From NCBI GenBank assembly GCA_035578155.1, contig JAPWDM010000005.1, positions 40,810,365-40,874,364 of the forward strand: DNA of 64,000 nt. Reading direction: 5' to 3'. Positions within the stretch are counted from its first letter, which is position 1. Each line of letters begins with the position of its first letter. Source of the DNA: Brachynemurus nebulosus (taxonomy: Eukaryota; Arthropoda; Insecta; Neuroptera; Myrmeleontidae). Shown in pieces: positions 23,990 through 34,904 of this stretch. The translations under genes were made by a program, and so were the position numbers. The notes beneath the pieces were generated by a model that ran no database searches, was not told where the DNA came from, and saw only the letters and a list, made by a program, of their open reading frames with translations.

Positions 23990-24464
23990 TTCCTTTTTGG
24001 GATGCATAGAAACAATTTTTCTAAAATATTCTACTAACTCATTTTAAATTAATAAATCCTCTGCACCCCCTCCATTAGTTGTGTTCGTATAAACACTCTA
24101 AAAACAAACACTTGCCCTTATTTCTTATTTTTTGAACCTTTTCAATACATTTTTCAAAATATAAATTGTTTCATTTCAAGAATAAATGAAATATTATTTA
24201 TTTTAGTTGAAATAGATTGTCCTAGTTGAAAAAACTATGTGTATTATTAATTAACTAATAAACAATCCAACCATAACAAAGGAATACGTTAATTAATAAT
24301 TAAAGAATATTGTGCCAAAACATATCTATATAGGAACAAACTTACATGCACATACATATTGTTCGTTTCAAAAAAATCGGGGACAGTTTTTTTTTTAAAT
24401 TGTATGATTTAAATTTTAAATAAAGAAAAAGTCAATGTTTCCGTGGTAATTGATGTATTAGAGC

Positions 24465-25360
24465 CAGCCCCGGATCTACGATTTTTTAGAACCGGGGCAG
24501 AAACTTGAAAATGGCGCCCCCCCTCTCCAACGTTTGGCGTAAATTGTTAAAAAAACTCATAAGAATATAAGTCCTTTACAAAACTCCTATTTTTCCCGTT
24601 GCGGCAATGATAAAAATTGAGGGTTTTGTAAAGAATCAATATAGGTACAAGTTGATTTTTTATTTTAATAAATCTACTCCGAAAGCACTATAAGTTGTGC
24701 AAATTTAAAATTTTTATCACCAGCCTCATCAGAGATACAGGGGCGCAAAATTCCAAAATTTGGAAAAAAATAAGTTTTCAGAAGTTTGTAAAAATTAAAA
24801 TAGTGTGTATGTGTTTCACAATGGGTAGTTGCACCCGTATACAGCTATTCTCATAAAAAATACTAAGAGGTTTAAAACATTCCTTCTATTAAGAAAAAAA
24901 AATGTTCAAAAAGTGAATTTTGCTAAATTTTGATATCCAACTTTAGGTAAAGTTTTCTTATGGAATGGCCGAAAATAGGTTTAATATCGACATCACTTAA
25001 AATAAAGAGACATTAATTACCTTTAAAATGGTTTTTTTTTCAACCTTTTAAGATGAACGGTTTATGAAATATGTGCATTGGCATAAGTAGCTGCAAACCC
25101 AAAAATCAGCGCAAATTGGAAAACAAAAATGGCTACCACGTTTAAACGGTTCAAGATACTTTTTTAAGAATTGTTCTCAGTACTTCAAATATAATATAGA
25201 AACAACTGGAAGAATATTAATTTTTTCTAAAATGATCGAGCAACCAACTTTTTTTTACACCATTTGATATAGACCGACCTAGTATGATTTTGGCGCCCCT
25301 TAAAACTGACGCCCAGGGCAGGGACACCGGTTTGCCCCCCCTCCCCTAGATCCGGGCCTG
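24465..25360. mobile_element. Non-autonomous hAT-type element
   Basis: A perfect 8-base duplication, attagagc, flanks the element at 24457-24464 and 25361-25368. The ends are CAGCCCCGGATCTA and, reverse-complemented from the right, CAGGCCCGGATCTA, 13 of 14 matching. Eight-base duplications and CAG termini define the hAT superfamily. The ends are GC-rich (gcgccccccc near 24513; cgccccttaaaactgacgcc near 25293). The interior is AT-rich, with no frame resembling a hAT transposase, so this 896-base copy depends on an enzyme made elsewhere. Confidence 0.92.
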
Positions 25361-25368
25361 ATTAGAGC

Positions 25369-26770
25369 TTAGTAAATTGGTAGAGTATTACTAAATTTTA
25401 AAAAGTTTTATCATTTATTGTTGAAAGATAATATTTTTATTTGTAATTTTTTCTTTCAAAATTTCTTTCCCTTTCTCTCTTTTTTTTTTTTTTTTTGTTT
25501 TGTAAATTTTCAAAATTAAAAGTCAACCATTTTAAGACCAAATGTTTACCAAATTTTATTGCTGTAAACGGTATAAATTTAACTAGAATTTACTACACTA
25601 CACTCATTTACAATGTCAGAAGAGCTTTAAAATGAACCACAAAGCCTTATATTGTGCCATGCCTTTTTGAAATGAATTTTACGTACACTTTTAATGCTTA
25701 TATAAGATGATATATTTGAATAACAATTTACTTTTGGGTGTGTTAAATATTAATGTAAAGATATTCATTTTGTGTTTTAAAGTAAAAACGTGCAAAAATT
25801 AATTAAGTAAGCTTATAAAAATAAACAAAAACTTAAATAAGTTGGATTCTCAGTTAAATAACGCAGTAACTCTGAAATTATAATTGATAAATAATACATA
25901 AGCGATATATTTTATGCAGCGAAGAAAATGCAGCGAAGTTGGAACGAGCAGTCTAGTGCAACCTTATTCATAAAAAAGTGACTAACAACACAAAAATGTG
26001 ATCTATGCAAGGTAATTTTTGAAACTACGACATCTTAAGTAATTACATTTTCAATTATGAACTTATTGAGTACAAATTGAGCGGCAATATCAATCGCGCA
26101 TACAGGTACATATTCAATTTTATTATTCAATGGATTTGCAAATTGAGTTGAATGCGCTCAAGGTCTTAATTATTATTTCATTTATTAAATATGTTCTATT
26201 TTAGGAAATTTTTAATCGAGTATCAAGTACCATACGGCCATAATAATGATTAAACTTGCACATTTTTAATGAGTTGCAAAGAAATAATTTTGAAAAATTT
26301 GAAATGAGCTACCAAATTACGGTTGCCACCCGTACTTAAAATTTTACAAAAAAACAAAGTACACTAGAATACTTTAGGTGTTTTTTACATGCTGTGTTTT
26401 ATTTTCAACTTTTAAGTTATCGAAATTTTTGGAAAAACGGGTTTTGTTAGGACCAAAATCCTTTGATCAAAAATATTTAAGTATACAATATACTTTATTT
26501 GGTTTGACAAGTCATCCACCTTAAACACAATTTTGATCACCTAGATTGGAACTGATTAATTTCCGACCCCAAAGACGGAAATATACACAAATTAAGAATA
26601 GATTGTTTGTCTTTTTTTAGTTCAGTATTTATAAGTTTCAGAACCTATTTTTGGGAAAGCAAACGTTGCTTTAATTAGGTGGCGTCAATGAAATATCTAG
26701 AAATGAAAAGAGGTAAGAACAGCAAATGAAAAATTGATATTCGTTTGCAATCTGTGTTCAGTCAGTCCTA
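25369..26770. other. AT-rich DNA, nothing assigned
   Basis: A poly-T run at 25479-25497 and the word ggttgccacccgtac near 26321, which resembles a transposon terminus but has no visible partner, are the only features noted. Confidence 0.45.
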
Positions 26771-27001
26771 ATAAGTGTTTGTAGGCGGATAGGTCGGCGG
26801 TTCGAATTCCGTGGACAGGTATGCTAATTTTTGAGGGTTTTCTGTAGTTTTTCTTCACCTTCCCATTTCCATACATGCGAATATCGGCATAGTTCCTTTA
26901 AACCCTTATAATTTTATAAAATGTTGTATCTACATGGTACAGATGTAGATCTGAATTAACAAATATAGTAAAAAATATAGAAATAAATAAATAAATAAAT
27001 C
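26771..27001 (+). mobile_element. Possible tRNA-derived SINE
   Basis: The head carries ggtcggcggttcgaattccg at 26792-26811, which matches a tRNA-type RNA polymerase III B box (GGTTCGA) preceded by a tRNA-like arm. The 3' end is an (AAAT)n tail at 26979-27000. A head with a B box and a simple-repeat tail about 200 bases apart is the SINE layout. No good A box was found and no target-site duplication was confirmed, so the head may be truncated. Confidence 0.45.
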
Positions 27002-27107
27002 TCTTCACTTTTTCAAGTACTTTTTTTCCGCTTTTAAAATGAAATTAGATGCCACGACAGGGACATATAAATATTCTAAATTATTTTGGGCAGAATTTTT
27101 AAAAATA

Positions 27108-29020
27108 CAGTAGAACCTGTTTAAGTTGGACACCCGCGGTGCAATCAAAAACTGTCCAACATAAACAGGTGTCCAACATATGCAAAATACCAAAATCATC
27201 TACGCTTAGTAATTTTAAGGTTAACACTAATTTAGAATATAATGCAAAATTAATTATTTTTAAAGTAATACATATACACACATCTACGTATCAATATTTA
27301 TTGAAATAAACTATCGAATAACAATCGTAATACATACATATTATAGATATTTAAACATTATCTTTCGTAAAAAAATCACTTATCTTAGTTTGTTTGGATA
27401 CAATTTTTAGGAAAGTTTTGCTTTCTAATTTGCTTTGAATTTTGAATAAATCTTCTAACAGTTCGCATGGGTTTTCAGTTAAATACTTAATGGCGGTATT
27501 TATACCGTTCAAAGCTTCTTCAGGGGTTGTTGGTTTCTCCGCTACTTTCTCGCACTCGTCACTAGATTCTTCGAGTTCTTGTTCCTCGTCTAGTTGTAAA
27601 ACATGTTGAAGAACGTCTTGATGTGTATTGAAGACATGATCGTGTACCTCCAAGTAGGCATCGGCGGTGATCATTTCTTCAGCAGTCTGTAACCGATTTT
27701 GAAACTCTGGAGGTAATAATTTAATTGCATCGCGAAGTTCTGAATCAGGGTCTTCATTATGATCCCCTTCATTTGCTTTTGGAATACTAAAACCAGCTCG
27801 TCTAAAACACTTAACAATTGTTTCCGTAGATACAGCTTGCCATGCTTCGCTGATCCATCGAATTGCATCCAAAACCGTGACTGAGTTGATAAATTCCTTG
27901 TGGTTGTTAGAAATTTCAGATTTAGCAACTAAACACATAAGCAAACTTTTGCGGTAATAAGCTTTCATTGTTCGAATCACGCCTTGATCTAGTGGCTGAA
28001 TTTCCGATGTTAGATTTGGCGGTAAATAAACAAGTTTAACATTCTCGAACGATTTCATAATCTTATGACTTGTAGCATTATCTAGTATGATCACAATTTT
28101 TCTAGCAGCCTTACGCATTTGCCTGTCAATATCTGACAACCAACTTTCAAAAATATCAGTCGTCATCCATGCCCTTTTATTGTGTCGCCAAATAACGGGA
28201 AGCTCCTTACATCTCATTTGTTTAAAAGCTCAAGGACGTGCTGATTTCCCAATTACTATCGGCGTTAACTTTTATCCGACCTAACTCGTACATAATAGAA
28301 CAGTTAACCGTTCTTTAGACAATTTACCACCTTTGCAGGGATCACCTTGTGCAACATAACTTTTTTTGTCTAATAAACGCCAAAAAAGACCAGTTTCGTC
28401 TGCATTAAACCGATCTTCTGGCGCATAATCTTGCAACAGATTTTCCAGTTTTCTTTTCCACTCTTCTGCCTCTTCTAAGTCTGTTGATGCTGACTCTCCA
28501 CACAAAGTTTTAAATTTAATATTATGTCGATTTAGAAAACTTTCTAACCATCCATTACTTGCTTGAAAATTAATGTCTAATTTTAAGGCTATCGCTTTTG
28601 CTTTTTCTTGCAGTAGAGGACCGGATACTGGAAGATTCAATGAACGGCACTTAACAAAAAAGTCATAAACTTTTTGATTTATTGCTTCATTACCAGTTTT
28701 ACGAATTTTTCGTTTTCGTTCGGCGCTGCAATTCTTTTTGTAAGCTTTCAAAATTTCAATTATTATAACTTTCATAACATAACTAACACGTGTTTCGGTC
28801 ACGTGTAAAATACATGAATGTCCAACGTAAACAGGTCAAAATATCAAAAATCATTTTAAAAAACTGTCCAAATTAGACAGGTTTCCAACATATAGAGGTG
28901 TCCAACTTATAAGTATTAATATGCATTTAAAACAATGTAATTTCGCCAGGCCAATTGAAAAGTGTCCAACTTGAGCAGGTGTCCAGTATACAGAGGTGTC
29001 CAACTTGGCAGGTTTCACTG
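27108..29020 (-). mobile_element. Tigger/pogo DNA transposon, nearly full length
   Basis: The 1913-base element has terminal repeats CAGTAGAACCTGTTTAAGTT (left) and CAGTGAAACCTGCCAAGTTG (right, reverse complement), both continuing into ggacacc. TA flanks it at 27106-27107 and 29021-29022. The transposase lies on the minus strand. Both ends carry extra copies of the terminal core: tgtccaac...acaggtgtccaac at 27151-27178 on the left; and at 28819-28836, 28864-28911 and 28964-29016 on the right. These repeated words are likely transposase-binding sites. The coding region is broken, so this copy is not autonomous, although its ends appear intact and could still be moved in trans. Confidence 0.95.
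27351..28802 (-). pseudogene. Tigger/pogo transposase with three stops
   Basis: The transposase cuts and pastes its element at TA sites in the nucleus. The N-terminal part (28283-28802) holds the second CENP-B-type helix-turn-helix (AINQKVYDFFVKCRSLNLPV to GWLESFLNRH) and the first catalytic Asp in FNADETGLFW. The C-terminal part (27351-28217) holds the second and third Asp in VIILDNATSHK and EIQPLDQGVI, 30 residues apart. An acidic stretch follows (DEEQELEESSDECEK). The tail ends QTKISDFF, the Q-x-x-I-x-x-F-F pattern of PCNA-binding PIP boxes known in pogo-type transposases. Both parts are in one frame, separated by TAG (28281-28283), TAA (28272-28274) and TGA (28230-28232). No insertion or deletion is needed. 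The usual first CENP-B helix-turn-helix is missing upstream of KVIIIEILKAYKKNCS; the first ATG is at 28773-28775. The N terminus is therefore deleted or on an unseen exon. Confidence 0.93.
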
Positions 29021-29124
29021 TAATAAAAATTGTCTATTGCTTACGGACTACGAAAGTAGCGGAAGCATTGTGATCACTTTTGAAAAATAAAAAATTTTTT
29101 CCCTCCATGTCGTCAGTTTGCATT

Positions 29125-29420
29125 AAGTGGCATAACTTCTGAACTATTCGATTGTTTTTAATGAAATTTTCAGAAATTATGCAGTTTGATTCCTAGATGC
29201 TCCCCTATGAATTTAATTGAAATCGAAGTAACGGTAGCTACGCCGCTACCATGATATTCCATTAAACTAAATTGCACCAAGTGGCAACTTCTAAACTATT
29301 CAATTCTTTTTTATGAAATTGTCAGAAATTATGCGGTCTGATTCCTAGATGGTCCGCTGCAAATTTCATTGCATTTGGAGTAATAGTATTTACGGCGCTA
29401 CCATGAAATCCCATTACTTA
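29125..29420 (+). repeat. Two 154-base tandem units
   Basis: Units start with aagtggcataacttct at 29125 and aagtggcaacttct at 29279. They share gaaattatgc, tgattcctagatg, ggcgctaccatga/gccgctaccatga and attccatta/atcccatta. Divergence is about one base in eight by eye. Confidence 0.75.
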
Positions 29421-29557
29421 AATGTCAATATCTTATTTACTGCTAGTCCCACTTCGCTCAATTTTTTATGAATCGTTTTGTTTATTTATTTTTATTAATT
29501 TATATACCTATATTAAATTATACAAAGATATATTGGGCATTAAATTACCAAGGTGCT

Positions 29558-29610
29558 TTTACGAGTACGAGGAAGCTGTGTGCCACACCCCATTGGCAGC
29601 GTATTTTTTT
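29558..29610 (+). repeat. Short dispersed repeat (partner at 33066)
   Basis: ttacgagtacgaggaagctg and ccccattggcagcgtatttt here match ttacgggtacaaggaagctg and ccccattggcagtgtatttt at 33066-33117 in the same orientation. The conserved core is about 50 bases. Function and class are unknown. Confidence 0.6.
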
Positions 29611-29844
29611 ATGCTTTTCTAATTGATAGACTTGCCTAGAGTGGATTTCTTTCAATATACACAGTACAGTATAAATTTGGTTAGTTGTAACCACATCGGA
29701 TATAATGATTTTGAATTTAATTTTAATTTTTTGTAAACCTAGGTGTGAAATTCATCTTACATTTCCTGTTAATCAGAAACATTACTGAATTTGACTAAAA
29801 TCATACATTAATGAATTTTCTCATTTCCAGTAACATGACAATAA

Positions 29845-30304
29845 GGCCCGATTTACATTAACGCTCCGCTCTCGATACGATATCACTCCGCTCCCGGTTC
29901 GATAAAATATTCTTACACAATAAACAATGAGTGTATTCACATCATCGCTCTGATATCGGTCTGATATCAGTCACGGTTCGCTTTCGCTCCAATGTCACTC
30001 CAATATCATTACCACTCAAGCAATATTTTATCGGGGCGATATCAGACTTTTTGTGGCTTGTACCTGTAGTGTTAACACTTTTTTGATTTCACTCCACTCT
30101 CCTTGCATTCAGTTGTTATGAAAAGATATTTGTATCGAACTGAGACCGAACTGGGAGCGTACCCAGAGCAGCATTATAATGTCACTAGAGAACGGATAGA
30201 TACTAGTATGATATCAGCACTGTAATGTGAACACAACAAGATTATATTGAACCTGGAGCGGAGTGATATCGTACGGAGAGTGGAGCGTTAATGTAAATCG
30301 GGCC
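29845..30304. mobile_element. Inverted-repeat MITE, PIF/Harbinger-like
   Basis: The ends GGCCCGATTTACATTAACGC and, from the right reverse-complemented, the same 20 bases form inverted repeats that continue imperfectly for over 50 bases (gctccgctctc, gatatcactccgctcc). Flanking triplets are TAA (29842-29844) and TAG (30305-30307), one base short of the TWA duplication of PIF/Harbinger. Subterminal gatatc-containing words are repeated throughout the ends. No coding capacity in 460 bases. Confidence 0.75.
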
Positions 30305-30710
30305 TAGTGCTGTAAGTGCATGACACCCTGTACAACCACAGTACGGGCGTACTTAGCGTCATAGCAATATACATGGTAACGTAATAAAATGAAACTGATC
30401 AATATAATATGTTAGTTATTCGTGGAATCGAGTTCAATATGGTTGACCTCAATAATATAATTATTGATTGTATTAAAAGAGTCTTAATTTATTGAACAAA
30501 TTTTGTGTTTAAGATTCGCACACTCTGTTCAGCTATGTGCATCTAATCATTTGGACAAAGACCCTTTGTTGTTTACTAATAATTTTATTGATTTTACTGC
30601 GACTGAGCCGGAGGTTTTGATTGATTACAATAGCGGATTGCCATGAGCGGTTCCTTAATTGTTATGTAAATTATAGTAATCGGGTTTAATTTTATTATTA
30701 TTATTTCTTT

Positions 30711-30750
30711 TTAACCGACTTCAAAAAAGAGGAGGTTTTCAATTCAACCC
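30711..30750 (+). repeat. Fragment of the ACCGACTTCAAAAA repeat family
   Basis: ttaaccgacttcaaaaaaga followed by ggaggttttcaattc is a sequence I recognise as very widespread in insect genomes, often at repeat ends. The same start, aaccgacttcaaaaag, bounds the inverted repeat at 31043-31262. Confidence 0.55.
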
Positions 30751-31029
30751 GTATGTCTTTTTTTTGTATGTACACTGATTTCTCCCACATTTCTGGGCCA
30801 ATTTACGCCATTCTTTTTTTGGTTAGTAGATAAAGCTCCCTAAGTGGTCCCATAAAAATTTTATTAACATTGGTTGAGTAATTTTTTAACCATTTTCAAT
30901 AATATGAATAATTATGGCAATTTTAAAATTTGTATATGCTAAATTATTTACTTAAAAAGTATAGTAACATATTTTTAAAAGGATTAAATATTGCAATGAA
31001 AAGGTATGAAATTTATTTCACACTAAAAG

Positions 31030-31275
31030 GTATGAAATAAATCATATTTTAAAAAACCGACTTCAAAAAGTAAAAGATAATGTATTAGCATTAAATTATT
31101 TTGAAGTCAGGTGTACCTAGTATTAAAAAAATGTAAATCCACGAGAATTCATTGATTTTCCAAGCAGATTCGATCGCATTTTTCACGCGATACTACGCCT
31201 GACTTCAAAATACGTGCTAATACGTTATTTTTTACTTTTTGAAGTCGGTTTATTAAAATATGTTTTATTTTATAA
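31030..31275. repeat. Inverted repeat with ACCGACTTC arms
   Basis: The left arm catattttaaaaaaccgac and on, through aaaaagtaaaagataa, is matched inverted by the right arm ending gaagtcggtttattaaaata. Both arms also share attttgaagtcagg(t/c)gta inverted. The arms span about 31030-31118 and 31190-31275 with a loop of about 70 bases. It is a small foldback element of the ACCGACTTCAAAAA family. Confidence 0.7.
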
Positions 31276-31824
31276 ACAAACATGAAAAAGATTAAAGAAA
31301 CGCTGAAACTTTTGAAAATTGTTGCCTTTTTCAAAAGATTATACCTAAAGAAGGAATGGCCCAACAATGATTTTACAAAGACCTTTAAACTTAAACGTAG
31401 ACTCTAATCGTAAACGTGAACAAGTTGATAATCCCATAATTCGAATTAATTATATGGTGCTTTTTTTCTTCAAAAAGTCAAGAAAATTCATTTTCATACA
31501 AATATTTTAACACTAATTTTACAAAAGTATGAAAATTTCCTTCACTTGACCATTACAATACTAGTTTTCAATAGCAATCGCGATTAAATTTGTCGTCTTC
31601 ACTTACGTAAGCACATCATGTCTGCGAATTAAGAATTGGAATGAAAAGCTCCTAATACCACCGTTCACAAAATAAAAGTGATAGCATTAAGAATACCGAG
31701 TTCCAGTCATATTTTTGAGGTTTTTGAAGAGTCAAATTTATATAATGCAAAAATAGATGTACTACTTTTCGTTAAAACATATTCCTACTACCATTCCCGT
31801 AGTTGGCAGTATTAAAAATTTTAG
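31276..31824. other. AT-rich DNA, nothing assigned
   Basis: No element or gene was recognised between the inverted repeat and the LINE target site. Confidence 0.5.
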
Positions 31825-31838
31825 AGGCTTTTTAGCTT

Positions 31839-32673
31839 GGAATGGAATGGAAGAGAATAGGGTGCGAGCCCCGTGGGGGGTCCGCCGCACATAGGCCACT
31901 GTATTGGACCTTTGTGCCCCTTGAATGCCAAGAGGGAAAACTTAAAGGAAGTCAAGCCCCTTAATAAAGGAAAGCAAACACTTCACGCTGGTCCCCCTGA
32001 TATGTTCTGGAGTCAGGTGACTAAACCCCAGATGTTGATACCTTAACCGCAACAAGGCGTCACAGCTGCAAAGGACATGGTGCGAGGACTCCTCCTCTCT
32101 ACCACATTTCCTGCAGGTTGCGCCTGTGCATAAGCCCAGTACCTGCAGATGCCGCCTGAGCGTATTGTGTCCCGTCAGGAGACCAAACATCTTACGGAGT
32201 TGTCCCCTTTCAAGCGACAGATACACTCTAGTGAGCAATTCGCACGGCCCAGTTATAAAATCATGAGCCTGCCTAGCTCCACTATAAGTTTCTCAAAGAG
32301 AGCCATGTCGATCCTGCACCTAATTGCCGACACAGCATCTTATTCTCTGGATAGAGATTCCCAGCACAGGTTCAGGCCCCACAAATAAGGTGTTGGAGCC
32401 TGCTCTGGCCAGTTTATCAGCTATTTCATTGCCTTCAATATCTCGGTGTCCTGGGACCCAACAGAGAGTCATTTGGTAGCGAGATGCAAGATTATCCAAC
32501 ATCCTCTGGCACTCCCACACCAGTTTGGATGTTGTTTTGACTTTTTTCAATGCCTTTAGAGCTGCCTGGCTGTCTGAACAAATATTGATGTGTCCTTGTA
32601 TTCCAGACAGCCCCCGTATATGTTCTGCGCAGGCCAAGATAGCGAAAACCTCAGCCTGAAAAACTGTTGCGTA
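31839..32673 (-). mobile_element. 5'-truncated non-LTR retrotransposon
   Basis: A perfect 14-base duplication, aggctttttagctt, flanks the insert at 31825-31838 and 32674-32687. On the minus strand the insert starts inside the RNase H region, continues through the C-terminal end of the second open frame, a GC-rich 3' untranslated part (31862-31941) and ends in ccattccattcc, a short 5-base tandem tail. Truncation at the 5' side plus a target-site duplication is the usual product of target-primed reverse transcription. The 3' end lacks poly-A, like LINE clades that end in short tandem repeats. Confidence 0.92.
31942..32673 (-). pseudogene. LINE ORF2 C terminus: RNase H and Zn-binding end
   Basis: RNase H removes RNA from the RNA-DNA hybrid during retrotransposition. 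The frame begins at the truncation point with TVFQAEVFAILACAEHI, which holds the catalytic Glu. It continues to INICSDSQAALKAL (catalytic Asp), CWVPGHRDIEGNEIAD with the last Asp/His region, and KLARAGSNT. The first Asp of the domain is lost with the 5' truncation. In the same frame, after stops TAG (32320-32322) and TGA, it resumes as RRHLQVLGLCTGATCRKCG and SSHHVLCSCDAL, a Cys/His cluster common at the end of such proteins, and stops at 31942. RNase H places it with clades such as I, LOA or R1-like elements; the exact clade is not resolved. The reverse transcriptase is absent. Confidence 0.88.
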
Positions 32674-32687
32674 AGGCTTTTTAGCTT

Positions 32688-34904
32688 ACAGAGAGAACTT
32701 TTGCGTACTAAAACTCTACTTTTAATTGTAGTATCATTACTTTCTTAGATATTGGGACTCAGAGTTAAAAGTACCGTTCTATTGTTTGATCTCCATTAAT
32801 CCTTGAAATAGTGATCGAAAGATGGTTTCATGCACAACCTTAGAATCAGATGAAATTTCACATACATGTTTTGGTGGTTATTCTTTAATAAAATACTATC
32901 CTGCAGAAAAAATTTTGAAATTGAGTACCAAAATGTAGACGTTTCAAGCTTGAAAATACTCTTTTCAAAATCACTGCAGAATGATTTTTGGCTGACTATG
33001 AAATATACAATATCCTGGGAGTGAGTTTACTTTATTTGCATGAATCATAAGTGGCGAGAAGTCTGTTACGGGTACAAGGAAGCTGTGCGATCCCGTCTCC
33101 CCATTGGCAGTGTATTTTATTTACCTTTTTACTTTTGAAGCGAATACCGCCTGTTCAATAGAAAAGCGTCATGATACGTCACTGACATTAAGCTTTGATT
33201 AGTTACGTCAAATATTAAGGTCAGGTAATCAACATGTTACAATTTGTACAGTATTGATCGAGGTTAAGAATATTAAGTTTATTTATGTAAATCGTTAAAA
33301 ATTGTTTAGAGGGGCGCCCAGTTGTGTTAATATGTAAGTGATCAAAAAATATACATAGATAAATTTATACGCATACTTTTAGTATGATTTAACGTCACCG
33401 ACGTTAAACGGTGCTCTTGGCATCAGAATGAATTCATTTTTTTTTTATCACCGAAAAGATTTTTTGTGTATTTTCTCATCTACTTCAAAAACTAATTAGT
33501 CGTTAATTAACCAGAGCAGAGCATAAAGTGTTTGTTTTTGAAACAGAAGAAAGTAAACTAAAACATTTATCCCTCACCATTCCGAGTGCCGCTAGACGCG
33601 GGGTCATTGGTTACCAAAAATGATTTTTCGTAAATATCTCGTTAACAAAATATAAATTATCAGATTCGTAGATTAGGGAATTTCCTACAAAAAAGATAAT
33701 GTGATTGTCTTCTAAAGATTATTTGTAAATCTCTATAGTTGAATAACATAATACGTATAATAGGTACGGTAGCTACAACAGGTCTGCTGCACAATACATT
33801 ACATCGCGTCGATCGTGCCTTACGAACTTACGGTAACTAGACAGAGAGAGCTATATTTGTTGTATACCTTTTTGGTCTATATTTTGACGTGGTACAGCGT
33901 TGTGTCTGGTGGTACTGCGTAGACTATATAGTGATAATATAAATACGGGAAAGAAAAAAATTTTATAATTCATTAATTTTATTTTGGAGTAAATTGATAG
34001 AATTTTTCGGTATTTAGTAGTTACTTAACTCTTGCCACTTTAACACTATGATATGTGTATAATTTTTCTGTGATATTTAAAATGTGACAAATATAAGTAC
34101 TAAATAATTTTTATAGACAAATTAATTAACTGACGAGTAATTAAAGCGCTTAATTAAGCTCACAAAAGACAAAAAAAGTACACACACGTATACACGCACA
34201 CACCCACATTTTGAGGGTAGTGTGATATTAAAATTAATTTTTTTTTAACTTTTCATGTGTAAACAATTAGGAAATGAAAAATAAAATTTAAAATAGGCAA
34301 GACTTTTTTGTATTCCGTTTTATTCTTTAGTTCTCTGAACAACTTAAAACTTTGTCGTGCCGGCAAACTTTGTTGAAACTAGTTAATAAGAAAATTATAC
34401 ACTTTTTAATATGCAAATTAATTGCGTACCATTTACGCCTGTATTTCAACTTGTTTGGCCCCAACAAATTGACAAAATGAAAAAAAAAAACTCAATAAAA
34501 TACCTGTTTCATAGGTAGGTATGAATTTTTTTTGCTTCTAGTGAAGTCGACGTTCTTTACACGTGTTCCCTCATAAAAAAAATATTTTAAGACATGTGTG
34601 ATTTTGACCAAAAGAACTGTGCAACAATTTTCAATAAGTAGAATTCAATAGAAAATGCTTTGAATTATGTCCACATACGTATATTACGATATGTTGTAAG
34701 AGTAATTGCGGGCTATTTCTAGATAAATATATAATCTTTGTTTTTCGTGTAAAATTTCAAAAATATCGGAGGATGGTTTAGTATACCAAAATACTACATC
34801 AGACTTAGTTCTTTACTCTTATTGTTAGCCATAGTGAAAGTAGTTCCGAAATTGAATCTATACTTATAATTTTTAAATTGACAGTTCAATTCATGTGTAT
34901 TTAG
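32688..34904. other. AT-rich DNA with one short repeat
   Basis: It contains the dispersed 50-base repeat at 33066-33117. A somewhat CpG-richer stretch lies at 33570-33610 and 33770-33930 (catcgcgtcgatcgtgcc), with no open frame of interest. Nothing else was assigned. Confidence 0.45.
33066..33117 (+). repeat. Short dispersed repeat (partner at 29558)
   Basis: This is the second copy of the 50-base core described at 29558. The copies differ by a four-base gap and a few substitutions. Confidence 0.6.
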
